NCBI GenBank assembly: GCA_964019415.1 | Contig: OZ025881.1 | Coordinates: forward strand, 2,515,280 to 2,579,279 | Length of the DNA: 64,000 nt | Direction: 5' to 3' | From: Ianthella basta | Taxonomy: Eukaryota > Porifera > Demospongiae > Verongiida > Ianthellidae | In this document: positions 23,095-36,673 of the stretch, piece after piece | Layout of the letters: every line of letters begins with the position of its first letter | Numbering within the stretch: position 1 is the stretch's first letter | The notes under the pieces: model-generated | Databases searched by the model: none | What the model was told of the DNA's origin: nothing | What the model saw: only the letters and a program-made list of their open reading frames with translations | Program-made: the position numbers and the translations under genes

Positions 23095-24061
23095 GGGTAG
23101 CTACGCCATTTCCGGGACAGGGCCAATACCCGGACACTCCGCAAAAATGTACGTCGCACGAAACAGACAGGCAAAACTTCCAGCTAACGCCACGCTTGGT
23201 TGATAGTTGTACTAGCAGGGTTTAATAATCCACAGCCATAACGAGGCGAGTGCCCTTCGGTCGGCGGCTGGACACCGATTCCTTCTCCCCTATCTCTTCC
23301 GGAGCGTCAAGAATTGGCAGGAAGTAGGAGGAGCTAAGAATTGCACTATCTTCGATTGCGCGCCAAATTCGAACGGTTGGCCCGATCTGCTTAGGGAAAG
23401 ATACACTGAACTCATTGGTGATCGAACTGCATGCGCTGCAATAGAAACTAACTTCTGTGCTTGAGAGAAGTTAGTAAAAGTCAATACATATTCGTTACCG
23501 CAGTTGTCAATTGCCGGACAGCAGCAAAATATTCATACTTTGGTTGCTGATTTAAATTCACTGATGATAGCTAGGCAGTGAAGGCAGATATACATGTGCA
23601 GGTTGATACTGGAGAGGCGGATGAAAGATTTTGTATCACCTGTGGAACTGATGAAGAGGGCACTTGGATTTGCTACGACAGTTATTCCAAATGGCACCAT
23701 CTTTGTTGTGTAGGGCTATCTGACTGTAGCAACCTTGTCCAGTCCTTTTGGAAGTGCCCTGAATGTTGATCCGTGGTTGTATTACCGATCTTATTCACTT
23801 AAACGAAGTTTAAATGAAAGCACCGTAAGTCCTAATGCCTGTCCCACTTTAGGAAAAAATGTCCGGGAGTAGGGAAAATGGCGGGTGCGACTGAGTATGG
23901 TGTCGCTAGGCAATCTCGACGTAACGGGTCGTTTTCTCGCCACCTCTAGAGGAACAGATGTTTTTCCAGTAAGTGTAGGCGTTTTTTCTGCTCAACTACA
24001 CCCTTTCCTGACTGTTCTCGCTGGTTTATCGTTAGCTGTCCCGGAAATGGCGTAATTACCC
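23095..24061. mobile_element. DNA transposon with TIRs and a PHD-finger relic, 967 bp
   Basis: The left end GGGTAGCTACGCCATTTCC continues into GGGACAG. The right end is its complement (CTGTCCC, GGAAATGGCG, TAATTACCC), with 2 mismatches in 26. TA flanks both ends (23093-23094, 24062-24063), consistent with a 2-bp target duplication. The homologous flanks of copies 1b and 2 lack it and read straight through at CACTGTAGA. It carries a PHD-finger open frame but no recognisable transposase, so it is nonautonomous or internally deleted. The superfamily is not assigned; the TA duplication and GGG ends do not settle it. Confidence 0.75.
23575..23769 (+). pseudogene. Degenerate PHD finger, probable terminal exon in the transposon
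   Basis: The frame is open from 23575, just after an in-frame stop and an AG that could be a splice acceptor, to a TGA at 23767. It encodes ERFCITCGTDEEGTWICYD, then SYSKWHHLCCVGLSD and SFWKCPEC. Spacing fits a C4HC3 PHD finger (Cx2C, WI, KWxH, Cx2C at the end). The second Cys pair of the usual WIxCDxC is Tyr and Tyr instead, removing two zinc ligands. There is no ATG; the frame would need an upstream exon. It is interpreted as cargo or a C-terminal domain of a transposon protein, not a host gene. Confidence 0.6.
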
Positions 24062-24344
24062 TATATAGAGAAAATCTAAATCTTCCTTGTTCGCTGCACT
24101 CCTCTCCGTATAGCTAGTGGGCAGTTTAGGAGTTGAGACTTTCGTCAACTTCATAGGTTATGCAAACCTCGCGCAGCTGCATTGGCAAGGAAGAGAGGTT
24201 GCAGGATAGCTAACAGGTACAATCCGCATTATACACATGCCTAAGCTGACTATAGCTTTGGTTTATAATTTATCTGGCTTAATATTACTCTATCTTACAT
24301 TTATTATGATACCAGTAACAAAGGTCACTTTAAATATCGTTAGC
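24062..24344. repeat. Continuation of the 5' flank of copy 3
   Basis: Resumes the flank interrupted by the PHD-finger element: AAATCTAAATCTTCCTTG and GCTGCACTCCTCTCCGTATA correspond to 15505-15545. Confidence 0.6.
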
Positions 24345-24869
24345 TCGTCCCCCCACGCTGGAGATGGCTCTGCATGCATTGTCGCCAAATATGGGCACAG
24401 CATTGGATAGTGGGACGCCTAGGAGTTGGGCGGGGCACTTGTGGGCTTAAGGGGAGGAGACTGTGGTGGGTAGCTATGTGGGTGTTTGGGGCACATGCAC
24501 AAATTTACAGCATTATGAATGCATGCAGGAATGCATTTCATAATTATTCATTAGGCACTCCTGATGCATTCATGCCCGATTACAGTAGTGTGACGGTGTA
24601 TTGCAACTTGGCACTAATAGCTACAGTATAGCTTGTATTGTAAATGTAGGCAAATGTGCAGGCTGAGTGCTCTCGTATGTGTAATTTGGAGAATGCATTC
24701 CTCTTGCTCTGGCCAGCAGGATACACTGTGGTGTGAATGGTGTTCGTTCATTGAATAATCTGTTCATTTCACTTCATTGATGATCTAGCTAATGTAGGAG
24801 ATCACAGAGAAAGAAATAGAAGTCCAACTTGTCTAGCAGTCTAGCTCAAAGAATAAATACCTTATTCAC
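24345..24869. repeat. Intergenic repeat block (see 8464-8905)
   Basis: Collinear with 15922-16445. No gene is seen. Confidence 0.65.
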
Positions 24870-25356
24870 ATTCTTGAGGTCAAGTGGCAAGGTATTCAAT
24901 TACATTATTATGTTGTTGCATCATTGGATCATGTAAGTGGACATCATTATAGAGCTTGACCTCCATGTTAATACACCATATGCGTGTGTAGCATGTGTAC
25001 ATGCACTGTTAGGGCATACAGAGTGGCAGCCAGCTAGTGCAGATACCAATGTTGCCTATCATATACTGTATGCATGCATAGTCTCAAGCCAGACCACTTC
25101 CATTTTGCATGATGTTGTCGCTGAAATTAATTTATGCAATATAGCACACACATGCACACACACACACACACACACACGCATACGCACACACACACTCCTA
25201 AATATAATATGCATGCACTACAGCTGATGCATTATTCATAATTATTGTATTCCACAAATGACATAATACATGCATTTACTGGTGTTGTCAGCATTAATCA
25301 ATAAAATTAATTATTGTAAAATTAATTACAAGAATCAGTTTTGTAGAGAATTAATT
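24870..25356. repeat. 3' flank of BLOC1S4 gene, block A
   Basis: Copied at 34405-34967 and 16840-17252. It includes a short CA microsatellite (about 25145-25195). No separate gene is seen. Confidence 0.65.
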
Positions 25357-28588
<3,232 letters not shown>

Positions 28589-29792
28589 TTTATTAGATCA
28601 AGTTCAATTTCCGCTCCAACACGCACTAAAGATGGGACGAAACGATGAATATAATTATACACCTCATGCATTAGTCAGGTCACGAGTACGTCCTGTTTGA
28701 CCAAGGGGTGTGGTACGACTTCAGCGCACCTGAGACGACTGCCGCACACAGTTGGCTACTCCACTTCATAACCACAAACTGATGCGCCAAGTCAGAAGTA
28801 AGCTCACTACCGTGCATTCACTGTGGGGTGGTTACTTAGAGTGGTATCTAGTTATGCTACGTAGCTTGAGCTAGCTACGTAGATAGCTAACTAAAGTTGT
28901 TGACGGTTGCATCTTGCCAGTTGGTATGCTCCAGCATAAGGAATACTGGCCCTGTGATACACTGAAACACTGCGCTTCTTGCTTGTCGCGACGGAGGGGC
29001 AACTTGCTCTGTGGGTAGTGCAGATTAGTCAAAATAGTAGCATTTTAATGCTCTATAGCTAGCTAGCTAGCTGCTCTCAGTAACCATAGCCAAGCAATGT
29101 ACGACAAAATGAAGCTACTGTACAAATGTCGTGTGTACACAATGCAATGCTACTTGCAAGCGCTAGTTCCAGTAAGTCACAATCCAGAGCTTTCCACAGC
29201 AGGATGAGATGATGTTGCGGTCCTGTGTGTAGCCTGTTAGCTAGCTAGCTAGCTAGCAAGATGGGGGTATCAATAAGAATGATAGATTGGAGCCTCAATT
29301 TCAGAGTTTGTATGTGTACCAATGCCACATTTAGCATGCATTGTGCTATGGTTGCCACTTTTATGGAGTTACCTACCCACCTGGATATATTTGATTGTCA
29401 TCAAACTTCTGTGAATTTCTCTGTGAATTATACCTATTGTCTCAATTTAATTCAGATGTATGATGAACATAGATACTAGTAGCTAACTGGGATGTAAGTT
29501 AGATGTTTAACTTTTGCTGCTTATTAACTGTCTAAATTGTATACGATGAAGATTATTTTAGGGAAGTAGCTAGCTAGCTAGCTTCATACCGCCCTGACTA
29601 CCTTATGCCACATTGCAGTGGCAGTGAGTGTTAATCAACAGCTTATTCTTTTTCTATGATTGCAGGCGTCATAGAAGTGAGGTCTCCTTTGTACACCAGT
29701 CTTGTACTCTGTAGCCACATCAGGTCCCGTTTGCAAGCGATACTCACGAAAGGTAACAGGACTCTGCTTTGTGACAATAGTGGACCATAGTC
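28589..29792. repeat. Region between BLOC1S4 and copy 4, duplicated at 35706-37311
   Basis: This is the divergent 5' region shared by BLOC1S4 (minus) and receptor copy 4 (plus). It aligns along its length to 35706-37311, which additionally holds hairpins and a solo LTR. TAGC tetramer runs occur at about 29058-29072, 29230-29250 and 29568-29582. Promoters of both genes probably lie here; none is assigned. Confidence 0.7.
29646..29665 (+). other. Possible 5' UTR intron acceptor of copy 4
   Basis: A pyrimidine-rich stretch ends in TATGATTGCAG at 29665, about 127 bases before the start codon. It is preserved at 37164-37183 before copy 5. It suggests a noncoding first exon upstream, but no transcript evidence is available. 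Confidence 0.35.
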
Positions 29793-32700
29793 ATGTCCTT
29801 CAAGGGTGACAGCCCAATACTGTCTTTTCTCCTCATTCTCCTTGCCACCCTGGCTTGGATAGCTGTACCATGCAAAGCTGTTGCATCTGCTGACTGTGCA
29901 AAAATTGTTCATATTGCTGTTAACGGCAAAGATAGCCCCGGTTGTCTGCAAGGAAATAGTAGCTGTGGAACACTGCACTATGCCCTCACCAACTGCACCA
30001 TCACCAACTCAACACAGTTCCTGATAGGACCAGGAACCTTCAACTTAACTCAAGACCTTGGAACAATCCACAACACTCCACTCAGCCGGCTTGATGGACT
30101 AGTAGTGCAGGGATCAGGTGCAGAGGAGACGATAGTAGACTGTTTAGATGCAAGTGGTCTTGCCTTTGTGAATATGACCAACCTCACCATCTCAGACCTG
30201 ACTCTGTTCAATTGCTCACAGAATAGACCCAGCACTAGTATTGGCAATGTGTCCAAGCCGCACACTGTTCCATTTGAGGTTGGTCTGTACATTTGGAGGT
30301 GCAGAGATGTTGTGATTAAGAATGTCCACATCAGTGAGACCATCGGTGTGGGTCTGGTGCTGTATGAGACAGGCGGCAGAGTGAACATCACCTCATCAGT
30401 GTTTCATCACAATGGTATTCCTGAGAACATGACAGACACCCTGTACGGTGGTGGTGGTGTGAACATTGAGTTTCCTTACTGCCCTCCTGGTCACTATGAT
30501 GACGATGAATGTGGCAATGAACTCTCAGGTGCAGAGTACTCAATCAACAACTGTTACTTCACCAATAATACTGCCCGCCTTGGCATGAAGTATAGTGAAC
30601 AGTTTATCACTCCGGAGCGCTCCATTCATCAGTCATTTGGTAGAGGAGGGGGAATGGCAATATTCTTCAGTGGGAACTCATCAGCTAACAATGTAAGTCT
30701 GTCCAGTTGCAACTTTTTTGGAAACAGTGCTATCTTTGGTGGTGGTTTGCTGGGTGAGTTCAATGATGGAGCACAGTACAATAGTCTGATCCTTTACAAC
30801 TGCAGTTTTGTTGAAAATACTTGCTTCAACAGCACCCAGGTGAATGGAGGGGGAGGAGGGGGTGCCCGGCTAGGCTTTCTCCTTTATTCTAAGACTTCCG
30901 CAGTCACAAATAATGAAATTCAAGTGAGTGAGACAACCTTTGAAGGGAACACAGCTTACTTTGGGGGAGGTTTAAGCTTTGTTACTGCACATGAACAGGG
31001 TGTGGCATCTCCAACTAACCAGCTCACTCTTGAAGGCATATTGCTTAAACAAAATGTTGCTCGCCTTGGTTCAGCTGTTCATCTCATGCCATGGAATTCA
31101 CCATCCACTGGAGTGGTTGCTAAAGTAGAGATAGTGGCTACTGCATTTGTGCAGAATTCGGTTGAATACAATATGTACAATCAATCGTATTTGATGGGAT
31201 TTGGAACTCTTTATAGCTACAGAGTACCATTTTGTATTACAGGAACATTCTTTTACTCAAACAATGGCTCTGGAATAGTTGTGGTGGGAACTGGTGTTAC
31301 TATTCAGTCAGACGCAGATTTCCGTTACAATGTTGCTGCTAATGGTGGTGCAATAGCTGCCTATGCCAGCGGATGGTTGACATTGTGGGATAATGCTATG
31401 CTTTATTTCATAAACAACACAGTGCAGGGGAGAGGTGGGGCCATTTACTCTGTGTCTGCAGGAGGACATGACCTAATTGAGTCTAAAGACTGTGTGATTC
31501 GATACTTTGAATGGTGGAAGCAATATGAGGAGTGGAAGTGTATTATGTTTTTTGAAGGAAATTCAGCAAGGCTTGGTGGTGATGACATATATGTATCTTC
31601 TCTTTATCCATGCATTCGTAGCGGTTCCAATGGCTCCGCTGACATTTCCATTGAGGCTCGGAAGACGGTGTTTCGATCTAGAGCTTTTCTGTACCAATAT
31701 CCTTCCAATGAGTCTATCATGACAAGTGCAACTTCGATAAATAATGGATCGAAGGAATACCTGCATAAGGCCATCCCAGGCCAGAGCTACAACTTTGTTA
31801 CTGAACTGAAAATACAGCCAGAAGATGACTTAGGAGCACCTGCCATTGTACCGTTCTATGCCACCACTGGCTCCAATTCTAGCAATCCTGCAGCTTATAT
31901 TAGTGAAGATAAAGCATATACCACAGAATATCTGCAGTTTTTGGCTTCCAATGGCACAACCAGAAATGAAGCAGTAGTTCATTTGCAAACCCTTTTTGAT
32001 CCAATTCTTTTGATTCATTTTAATGTTGGCCTCTCTCCATGCCCACCTGGTACGTATCTGAGTGTCCATGGCAACCACACCACCGGGCAGTGCACTTGTG
32101 CCCAAGATTCTTCTACCACGGGCTACCTCACAGGTATATCGTGCTATAATCAGGGTGGTGAATTACACATTCAACGTCAGAATTCGCAGTGGGTTGGTCG
32201 AATTAATATAACTAACAGTAACAAAACCATCACAGCTTCAGGCAACTGTCCAGAGCAGTATTGTAGCGGTAATTATTTGAACAAGGTTCCCTTGGATTTG
32301 TCAGAGGCTGACTATGGACTGTGCACACGTGGTTCCAGTGGAATCATTTGTGGGACGTGTCCAAATGGGATTGTTGTGACATCACCCACATTTGAATGCT
32401 GCACACTGGAAGAGAGTCAGGCTCTTACTGCTCCAGCCGCTTGGCTAAGCTGGGCTGGTATCCAGATATCGCTATCCACTGTAATTGTGTTTGTTATTCT
32501 TTTATTTGATTTTGATGTAATCGGAGGCACTCTATGCTCATTTGTCTTCTTCAGTCAGGTAGTACTAACACTTAACTTGCAAAATTGCTTACCTGATTAC
32601 CAAACAAATGGAATAATTTTGAGCTTTTACGCTATTTGGAGTCTGCGATTTCGCTGGATCATTCCCTGGGCATTGCGATTTTGCATGCCTACATTTAACA

Positions 32701-33905
32701 ATACCCTGCAAGCATTGACTGTGGATTACGTCTTTATGTTGTACCCCTTCCTTTTGATCTTTTGTGTTTGGGCCTTTCTGTACTGCCAGTATCAGGGATG
32801 GTGCTGTCGTAGCTGCCACCGTCTTTGCATCAGGTTGAATGCAGTCTGCTACAGACTCCGACAGCTGCTAGCTCAGAGAACCTCCCTCGTACATGGCATC
32901 GCAACCTGTCTGGTCCTCACATATGGTGATCTAGTATCAGTTTCGTTCTACCTACTATCACCTGTGATCCTCAATGTCCCATATAACATTAGTACACCAA
33001 GTGACATCCCTGGAGGCCCATGGCGTTCATTGTACAATGGAAATTATGCATATTTCGGATATCCCCATTACTGGTTTGGGTTAACTGCCTTGTTCATGGT
33101 AATATGTTTTGGTTTCTTGCCACCCCTCTTTCTCATGAGCTACCCAGTGTTACCGCGATTGCTGAGTAGGTGCAGTATAAGGTTGGGAGACAAGGTGGAA
33201 GGGTGGTATCAGAAGAGAGCTGTGCACCACCTTCTTGAGCTGTTCCAAGGCCACTACAAAGACAACCGGCGCTTCTTTGCAGGAATGTGGTTCTTTTATC
33301 GCTTGGTTCTCCATGCTAATGATGCCTTTTCCCTCTGCTCCAGTGGATTTTCTGTCCAGATTTTGATCAGCATTGCTTTTCTGTTCCTGCACTCAATCCT
33401 ACAACCTTACAAGAAAGCAAAGTATAATGCCATAGACAGTTTACTATTTGCAAACATTGCTTTGTTGAGCACCCTAGCACTCTGGGCCAATGACATTCAA
33501 GGCTCAGAAGGCATTAACAGCTTCACAGCAGCTCTGGCTATCTTCCTCATTCTTCCATACCTGTACTTCATTTGTGTCATCATGTACCGAATAGCCAACA
33601 AGGTATATGAGAATTGTTGCTGTAGAGGCCAGAATCCAGGTGAAAGGCAACCACTCCTTAATGCTGCCACTGCTGCTTTGAGATCCTTTGTTGGCAGTAA
33701 AAGCAGCAGGTCAGTCCAATTGGCCAGTGATAGTGACAGTGACAGTGGAGATGAAGACGATGATGACGATGGCCTTTGGAAGAGAGATGAGCTCCAGCCT
33801 GGTCTGTATGCAGCATCTGATCAGCAACCCAATGCTGCAGCTGGTTCAGGTCAAGCGGTGGAAGCTACAAGCAACACATCAAGCACAGCCATTATTACCG
33901 CATGA
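29793..33905 (+). CDS. Pmp-like beta-helix multi-TM receptor, copy 4 (intact, 1370 aa)
   Basis: Signal peptide about 1-31 (ILSFLLILLATLAWIAV). Beta-helix about 35-600 with FFGNSAIFGGGL, FEGNTAYFGGGL and NNTVQGRGGAI. Glycine tract 352-357. Cys-rich module about 750-870 (SPCPPGTY, QCTCAQD, GIICGTCPNG, FECC). Hydrophobic segments about 883-905, 910-930, 977-998, 1032-1060, 1093-1117, 1162-1177, 1185-1204, 1213-1233 and 1240-1270. The tail 1271-1370 has GERQPLL, the acidic run SGDEDDDDDG and an Ala/Ser/Thr-rich end. With copy 5 it forms a distinct plus-strand subfamily: the first 350 residues are almost the same as in the minus-strand copies, while the membrane and tail regions are clearly diverged. 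Start chosen because it gives a signal peptide and aligns with copy 5. Confidence 0.9.
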   Translation: MSFKGDSPILSFLLILLATLAWIAVPCKAVASADCAKIVHIAVNGKDSPGCLQGNSSCGTLHYALTNCTITNSTQFLIGPGTFNLTQDLGTIHNTPLSRLDGLVVQGSGAEETIVDCLDASGLAFVNMTNLTISDLTLFNCSQNRPSTSIGNVSKPHTVPFEVGLYIWRCRDVVIKNVHISETIGVGLVLYETGGRVNITSSVFHHNGIPENMTDTLYGGGGVNIEFPYCPPGHYDDDECGNELSGAEYSINNCYFTNNTARLGMKYSEQFITPERSIHQSFGRGGGMAIFFSGNSSANNVSLSSCNFFGNSAIFGGGLLGEFNDGAQYNSLILYNCSFVENTCFNSTQVNGGGGGGARLGFLLYSKTSAVTNNEIQVSETTFEGNTAYFGGGLSFVTAHEQGVASPTNQLTLEGILLKQNVARLGSAVHLMPWNSPSTGVVAKVEIVATAFVQNSVEYNMYNQSYLMGFGTLYSYRVPFCITGTFFYSNNGSGIVVVGTGVTIQSDADFRYNVAANGGAIAAYASGWLTLWDNAMLYFINNTVQGRGGAIYSVSAGGHDLIESKDCVIRYFEWWKQYEEWKCIMFFEGNSARLGGDDIYVSSLYPCIRSGSNGSADISIEARKTVFRSRAFLYQYPSNESIMTSATSINNGSKEYLHKAIPGQSYNFVTELKIQPEDDLGAPAIVPFYATTGSNSSNPAAYISEDKAYTTEYLQFLASNGTTRNEAVVHLQTLFDPILLIHFNVGLSPCPPGTYLSVHGNHTTGQCTCAQDSSTTGYLTGISCYNQGGELHIQRQNSQWVGRINITNSNKTITASGNCPEQYCSGNYLNKVPLDLSEADYGLCTRGSSGIICGTCPNGIVVTSPTFECCTLEESQALTAPAAWLSWAGIQISLSTVIVFVILLFDFDVIGGTLCSFVFFSQVVLTLNLQNCLPDYQTNGIILSFYAIWSLRFRWIIPWALRFCMPTFNNTLQALTVDYVFMLYPFLLIFCVWAFLYCQYQGWCCRSCHRLCIRLNAVCYRLRQLLAQRTSLVHGIATCLVLTYGDLVSVSFYLLSPVILNVPYNISTPSDIPGGPWRSLYNGNYAYFGYPHYWFGLTALFMVICFGFLPPLFLMSYPVLPRLLSRCSIRLGDKVEGWYQKRAVHHLLELFQGHYKDNRRFFAGMWFFYRLVLHANDAFSLCSSGFSVQILISIAFLFLHSILQPYKKAKYNAIDSLLFANIALLSTLALWANDIQGSEGINSFTAALAIFLILPYLYFICVIMYRIANKVYENCCCRGQNPGERQPLLNAATAALRSFVGSKSSRSVQLASDSDSDSGDEDDDDDGLWKRDELQPGLYAASDQQPNAAAGSGQAVEATSNTSSTAIITA

Positions 33906-34404
33906 GGCCAATCTGGCACACTGCTGCTAGGATCAGTAAAAATACAATGTCATACATACGCATCTATAGGACATTATGCAATATTCCTTCTTATATTGTT
34001 TCAACCAATCATACTCATAACTTTGACTGTACATGCATTCTGTATCTAAGTATGCATGTAATGATTGAATATGCAGCTTTGTACAGATATATTAGTGCTC
34101 TGTATGCATATACTCAACTATTATGCTACCTTTTTATAACAGTTACTACCTTTACATTGTGCAACTCTTGTACTTGCATCCCTGGCTATTGCTTATGATG
34201 GTATAATTGATCGGCAACGGCAGCTGTCAAGGCGTGGAGCTCTTTTGCTTGCTTGTTCAAAGGACTGGGAACGTATACTGTAGGAACGGTTTGTCACTCA
34301 AACCTGCTTAATACTAGTACTGTTACAAAATATAATAGATCCTAACCCAATACTCCACTTTTATATACTCTACTATAGATACACTCCAATGTTGCCTAGC
34401 TCAA
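33906..34404. other. 3' flank of copy 4
   Basis: AT-rich. Diverged similarity to the flank after copy 5 is visible in the first 50 bases only. No gene is seen. Confidence 0.5.
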
Positions 34405-34688
34405 TTATTTTCTTTCGCATTCTTGAGGTCAAGTGGCAAGACATTCCATTACATTATTATGGTGTTGCAAGTGGACATCATTATAAAGCTTGACCTCCAT
34501 GTTAATGCACCATTATGCATGTGTACGTAGCATGTGTACATGCACTGTTATATAGTGCATGCGGAGTGGCAGCCAGCTAGTGCAGATACCATGCAATTAA
34601 TGTTGCTTATCATACAGTATATGAATGCATAGTCTCAAGCCAGACCACTTCCAGCCTTCATTTTTTACGATGATGTCACTGAAAGTTT

Positions 34689-34773
<85 letters not shown>

Positions 34774-34967
34774 GCACACGCACACACACATCTCCTATTG
34801 GTCCATCAGACTGGACTATGCAGACTCTTTATATAATGCATGCACTATAGCTGATACATGATTCGTAATGTAATCCACAAATCACACAATACCTGCATTT
34901 GCTGGTGTTGACAGCATTGATCCATATATTGTAAATTACAAGAGTCAATTTTGTAGAGAATTAGTTC
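34405..34967. repeat. BLOC1S4 3' flank, block B copy
   Basis: Aligns to 24870-25356 and 16840-17252. It carries several block-B-specific 4-base insertions (34523-34528, 34549-34554, 34590-34600) and a long CA microsatellite (34690-34790). Confidence 0.7.
34690..34790. repeat. CA microsatellite, about 100 bp
   Basis: (CA)n with a few CG interruptions near the right end. The block A counterpart at 25145-25195 is much shorter. Confidence 0.9.
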
Positions 34968-35099
34968 TATATACGGAGACATTGGTGAGTCAAGGTTGTC
35001 AGTTTGTGGTTGCTCAAAGTACTCATCACAAGCGAGTGGTGGTGGAGGTTCAAATGACAGAGGGGTGTCGGTGGAGGGCATTGACTGGCTGGACTTGGG
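34968..35099 (-). pseudogene. BLOC1S4 exon 5 remnant, block B
   Basis: Encodes the same exon as 25357-25485 with one replacement (TPLSFEPPPP for TPLPFEPPPP) and an intact CAG acceptor at 35100-35102. A TATA insertion at 34968-34973 removes the normal stop, so the frame now reads SPMSPYIELIL and runs on. Exons 2-4 are absent from this block. Confidence 0.7.
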
Positions 35100-35597
35100 C
35101 TGCAACAAGCAGAGGGAGAGACAGAGAGCGAGGTGGAGTCACAGGTGGGCGGGGTCTCAGACTATGTGGGACTCAGAATTGTAGCTACACTTATTACACT
35201 GGAGCCAAAGTGGTTATCAAACGGCACACATGTGGGTAATAACAGCTTTGCTAATATCAGTTGTGACATGGACGTAACACTATTTTCCGCGTTGCCATGG
35301 CCACTCATGTGAAATGTACATGTAATGTGATGTGACATGACTGAAAGGAAGTGTCATACATCATCACATCTAACATGGATGTAATTAATAAGACATGGAA
35401 ACATTCCTTGTTGCCATGGCCACTCATGTGATATGCACATGCGATCTGATATGACTGAAAGGAAGTGTTCTTCGTTTTACTGTGATTCCAGAGAATGAAA
35501 CAGCAGTACAATGAGCATCATGCTCACGCGCACGCGTGCACACACACACACACGGTAGGTTGTACGTACGTACACAAACGTCCGTCTGGTCCGTTCA

Positions 35598-35705
35598 AAT
35601 CCGTTTCAACTCCACCTCTCGCAGTCGCTCCCTCGCTTCCTCTCCTTTTGCTATCATGCTGGGGTCGACTAGCCCAGCTAAACTGTCTGTCGAAGGGGTA
35701 GCCAT
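35598..35705 (-). pseudogene. BLOC1S4 exon 1 remnant, block B
   Basis: From the ATG at 35703-35705 it encodes MATPSTDSLAGLVDPSMIAK, then GEEARERLREVELKRI, one replacement (E to V) from the exon at 28436-28588. It then breaks off. The donor site and exons 2-4 are missing. The sequence on the low-coordinate side is a CA/GTAC-rich junction (35537-35575) matching the intron DNA near 26950, so about 3 kb was lost relative to block A. Confidence 0.8.
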
Positions 35706-35723
35706 TCTATTAGACCAAGTTAT

Positions 35724-35776
35724 ATAGGCCATAGATAGAGGAAAGAACTTTCTTTCCTCTATCTATGTGTAGGCCT
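35724..35776. repeat. Hairpin, 53 bp
   Basis: Arms read CATAGATAGAGGAAAG and its complement around a short loop, with flanking TAGGCC on each side. It is absent from the block A counterpart near 28620. Confidence 0.7.
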
Positions 35777-35823
35777 ACCCAGTAGCTACCTCATGTCAGG
35801 TCGCGGGCACCCTGTTTGACCAT

Positions 35824-35892
35824 AGTCTCGAACCCAGATCCATTCCGCCATTTTATAATTGGGAGGGGCGGAATGGATCTGGGTTCGAGACT
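35824..35892. mobile_element. Perfect 26-bp-arm hairpin insertion, block B only
   Basis: The arms 35824-35849 and 35867-35892 are perfectly complementary (AGTCTCGAACCCAGATCC... and its complement) around a 17-base loop. Relative to block A (about 28698) this and a following repeat of GAGACTAGTTTGACCAAGGG were added inside the word GTTTGACCA. The right arm contains GGTTCGA, the core of a tRNA B box, but no tRNA fold was found. Confidence 0.6.
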
Positions 35893-36385
35893 AGTTTGAC
35901 CAAGGGCGTGGGGCTGGCGCGCGAGACTAGTTTGACCAAGGGTGTGGTACGACTTCAGAGCACCTGAGACGACTGCCGTACACAGTTGGCTACTCCACTT
36001 CATAACCATAAACTGATGCGCCAAGTCAGAAGTAAGCTCACTACCGTGCATTCACTGTGGGGTGGTTACTTAGAGTGGTATCTAGTTACTTGTAGCTTGA
36101 GCTAGCTACGTAGCTACCTGACTAGTTAACTAAAGTTGTTGACTGCTATCTTACCAGTCAGTGTGCTCCAGCATAAGGAATACTGACCCTGCATGTGATA
36201 CTTGTCGCGACAGAGGGACAACTTGCTCTGTGGGTAGCTAGTGCGCTAATGTAGATTGGTCAAAATAGTAGCATTTTAATGCTCTATAGTTAGCTAGCTA
36301 GCTAGCTGCTCTCTGTAACCATAGCCAAGCAATGTACGACAAAATGAAGCTACTGTACAAACGTCGTGTGTACGCAATGCAATGC

Positions 36386-36673
36386 TGTCGAGATCCTCTA
36401 CGGGTCCAGCTACCTCCACTCGTCCTTGATGTCTGTGAGCGAATAAACAACTAAACTTAACTGAACAAAGGTTCATTAACAACAACCACACACTTACAAC
36501 ACGTGTCTCTCTTCTCTCTAGCACGCATGCTCAGTTACATCTACATCATAAATACATCAGCATATAATTACAAGCAATCACAAACATAATCATTACAAGC
36601 AAGCACATCAAGAATACACACATACACTACACAATGCCATGTCTCTGCATGGAGGACAAGTAGGTTCTCCACA
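36386..36673 (+). mobile_element. Solo LTR, 288 bp
   Basis: Begins TGTCGAGATCC and ends GGTTCTCCACA, so it has TG...CA termini. It is flanked by the 5-bp direct repeat AATGC (36381-36385 and 36674-36678). Block A has the empty site with single AATGC spacing at about 29141-29150. AATAAA-type words lie inside near 36440. No internal retroviral-type genes are present. Orientation is inferred from the AATAAA word. It inserted after the segmental duplication. Confidence 0.75.

Noticed and set aside
29180..29240. Possible short exon reading QDRNIISSCCGKLWIVTYW on the minus strand, also near 36720
   Set aside because: Resembles part of a repeat domain, but no splice sites or partner exons could be supported; conservation is explained by the block duplication.
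35867..35892. tRNA gene suggested by GGTTCGA
   Set aside because: No A box, acceptor stem or anticodon arm at the right spacing; the word is part of a perfect hairpin.
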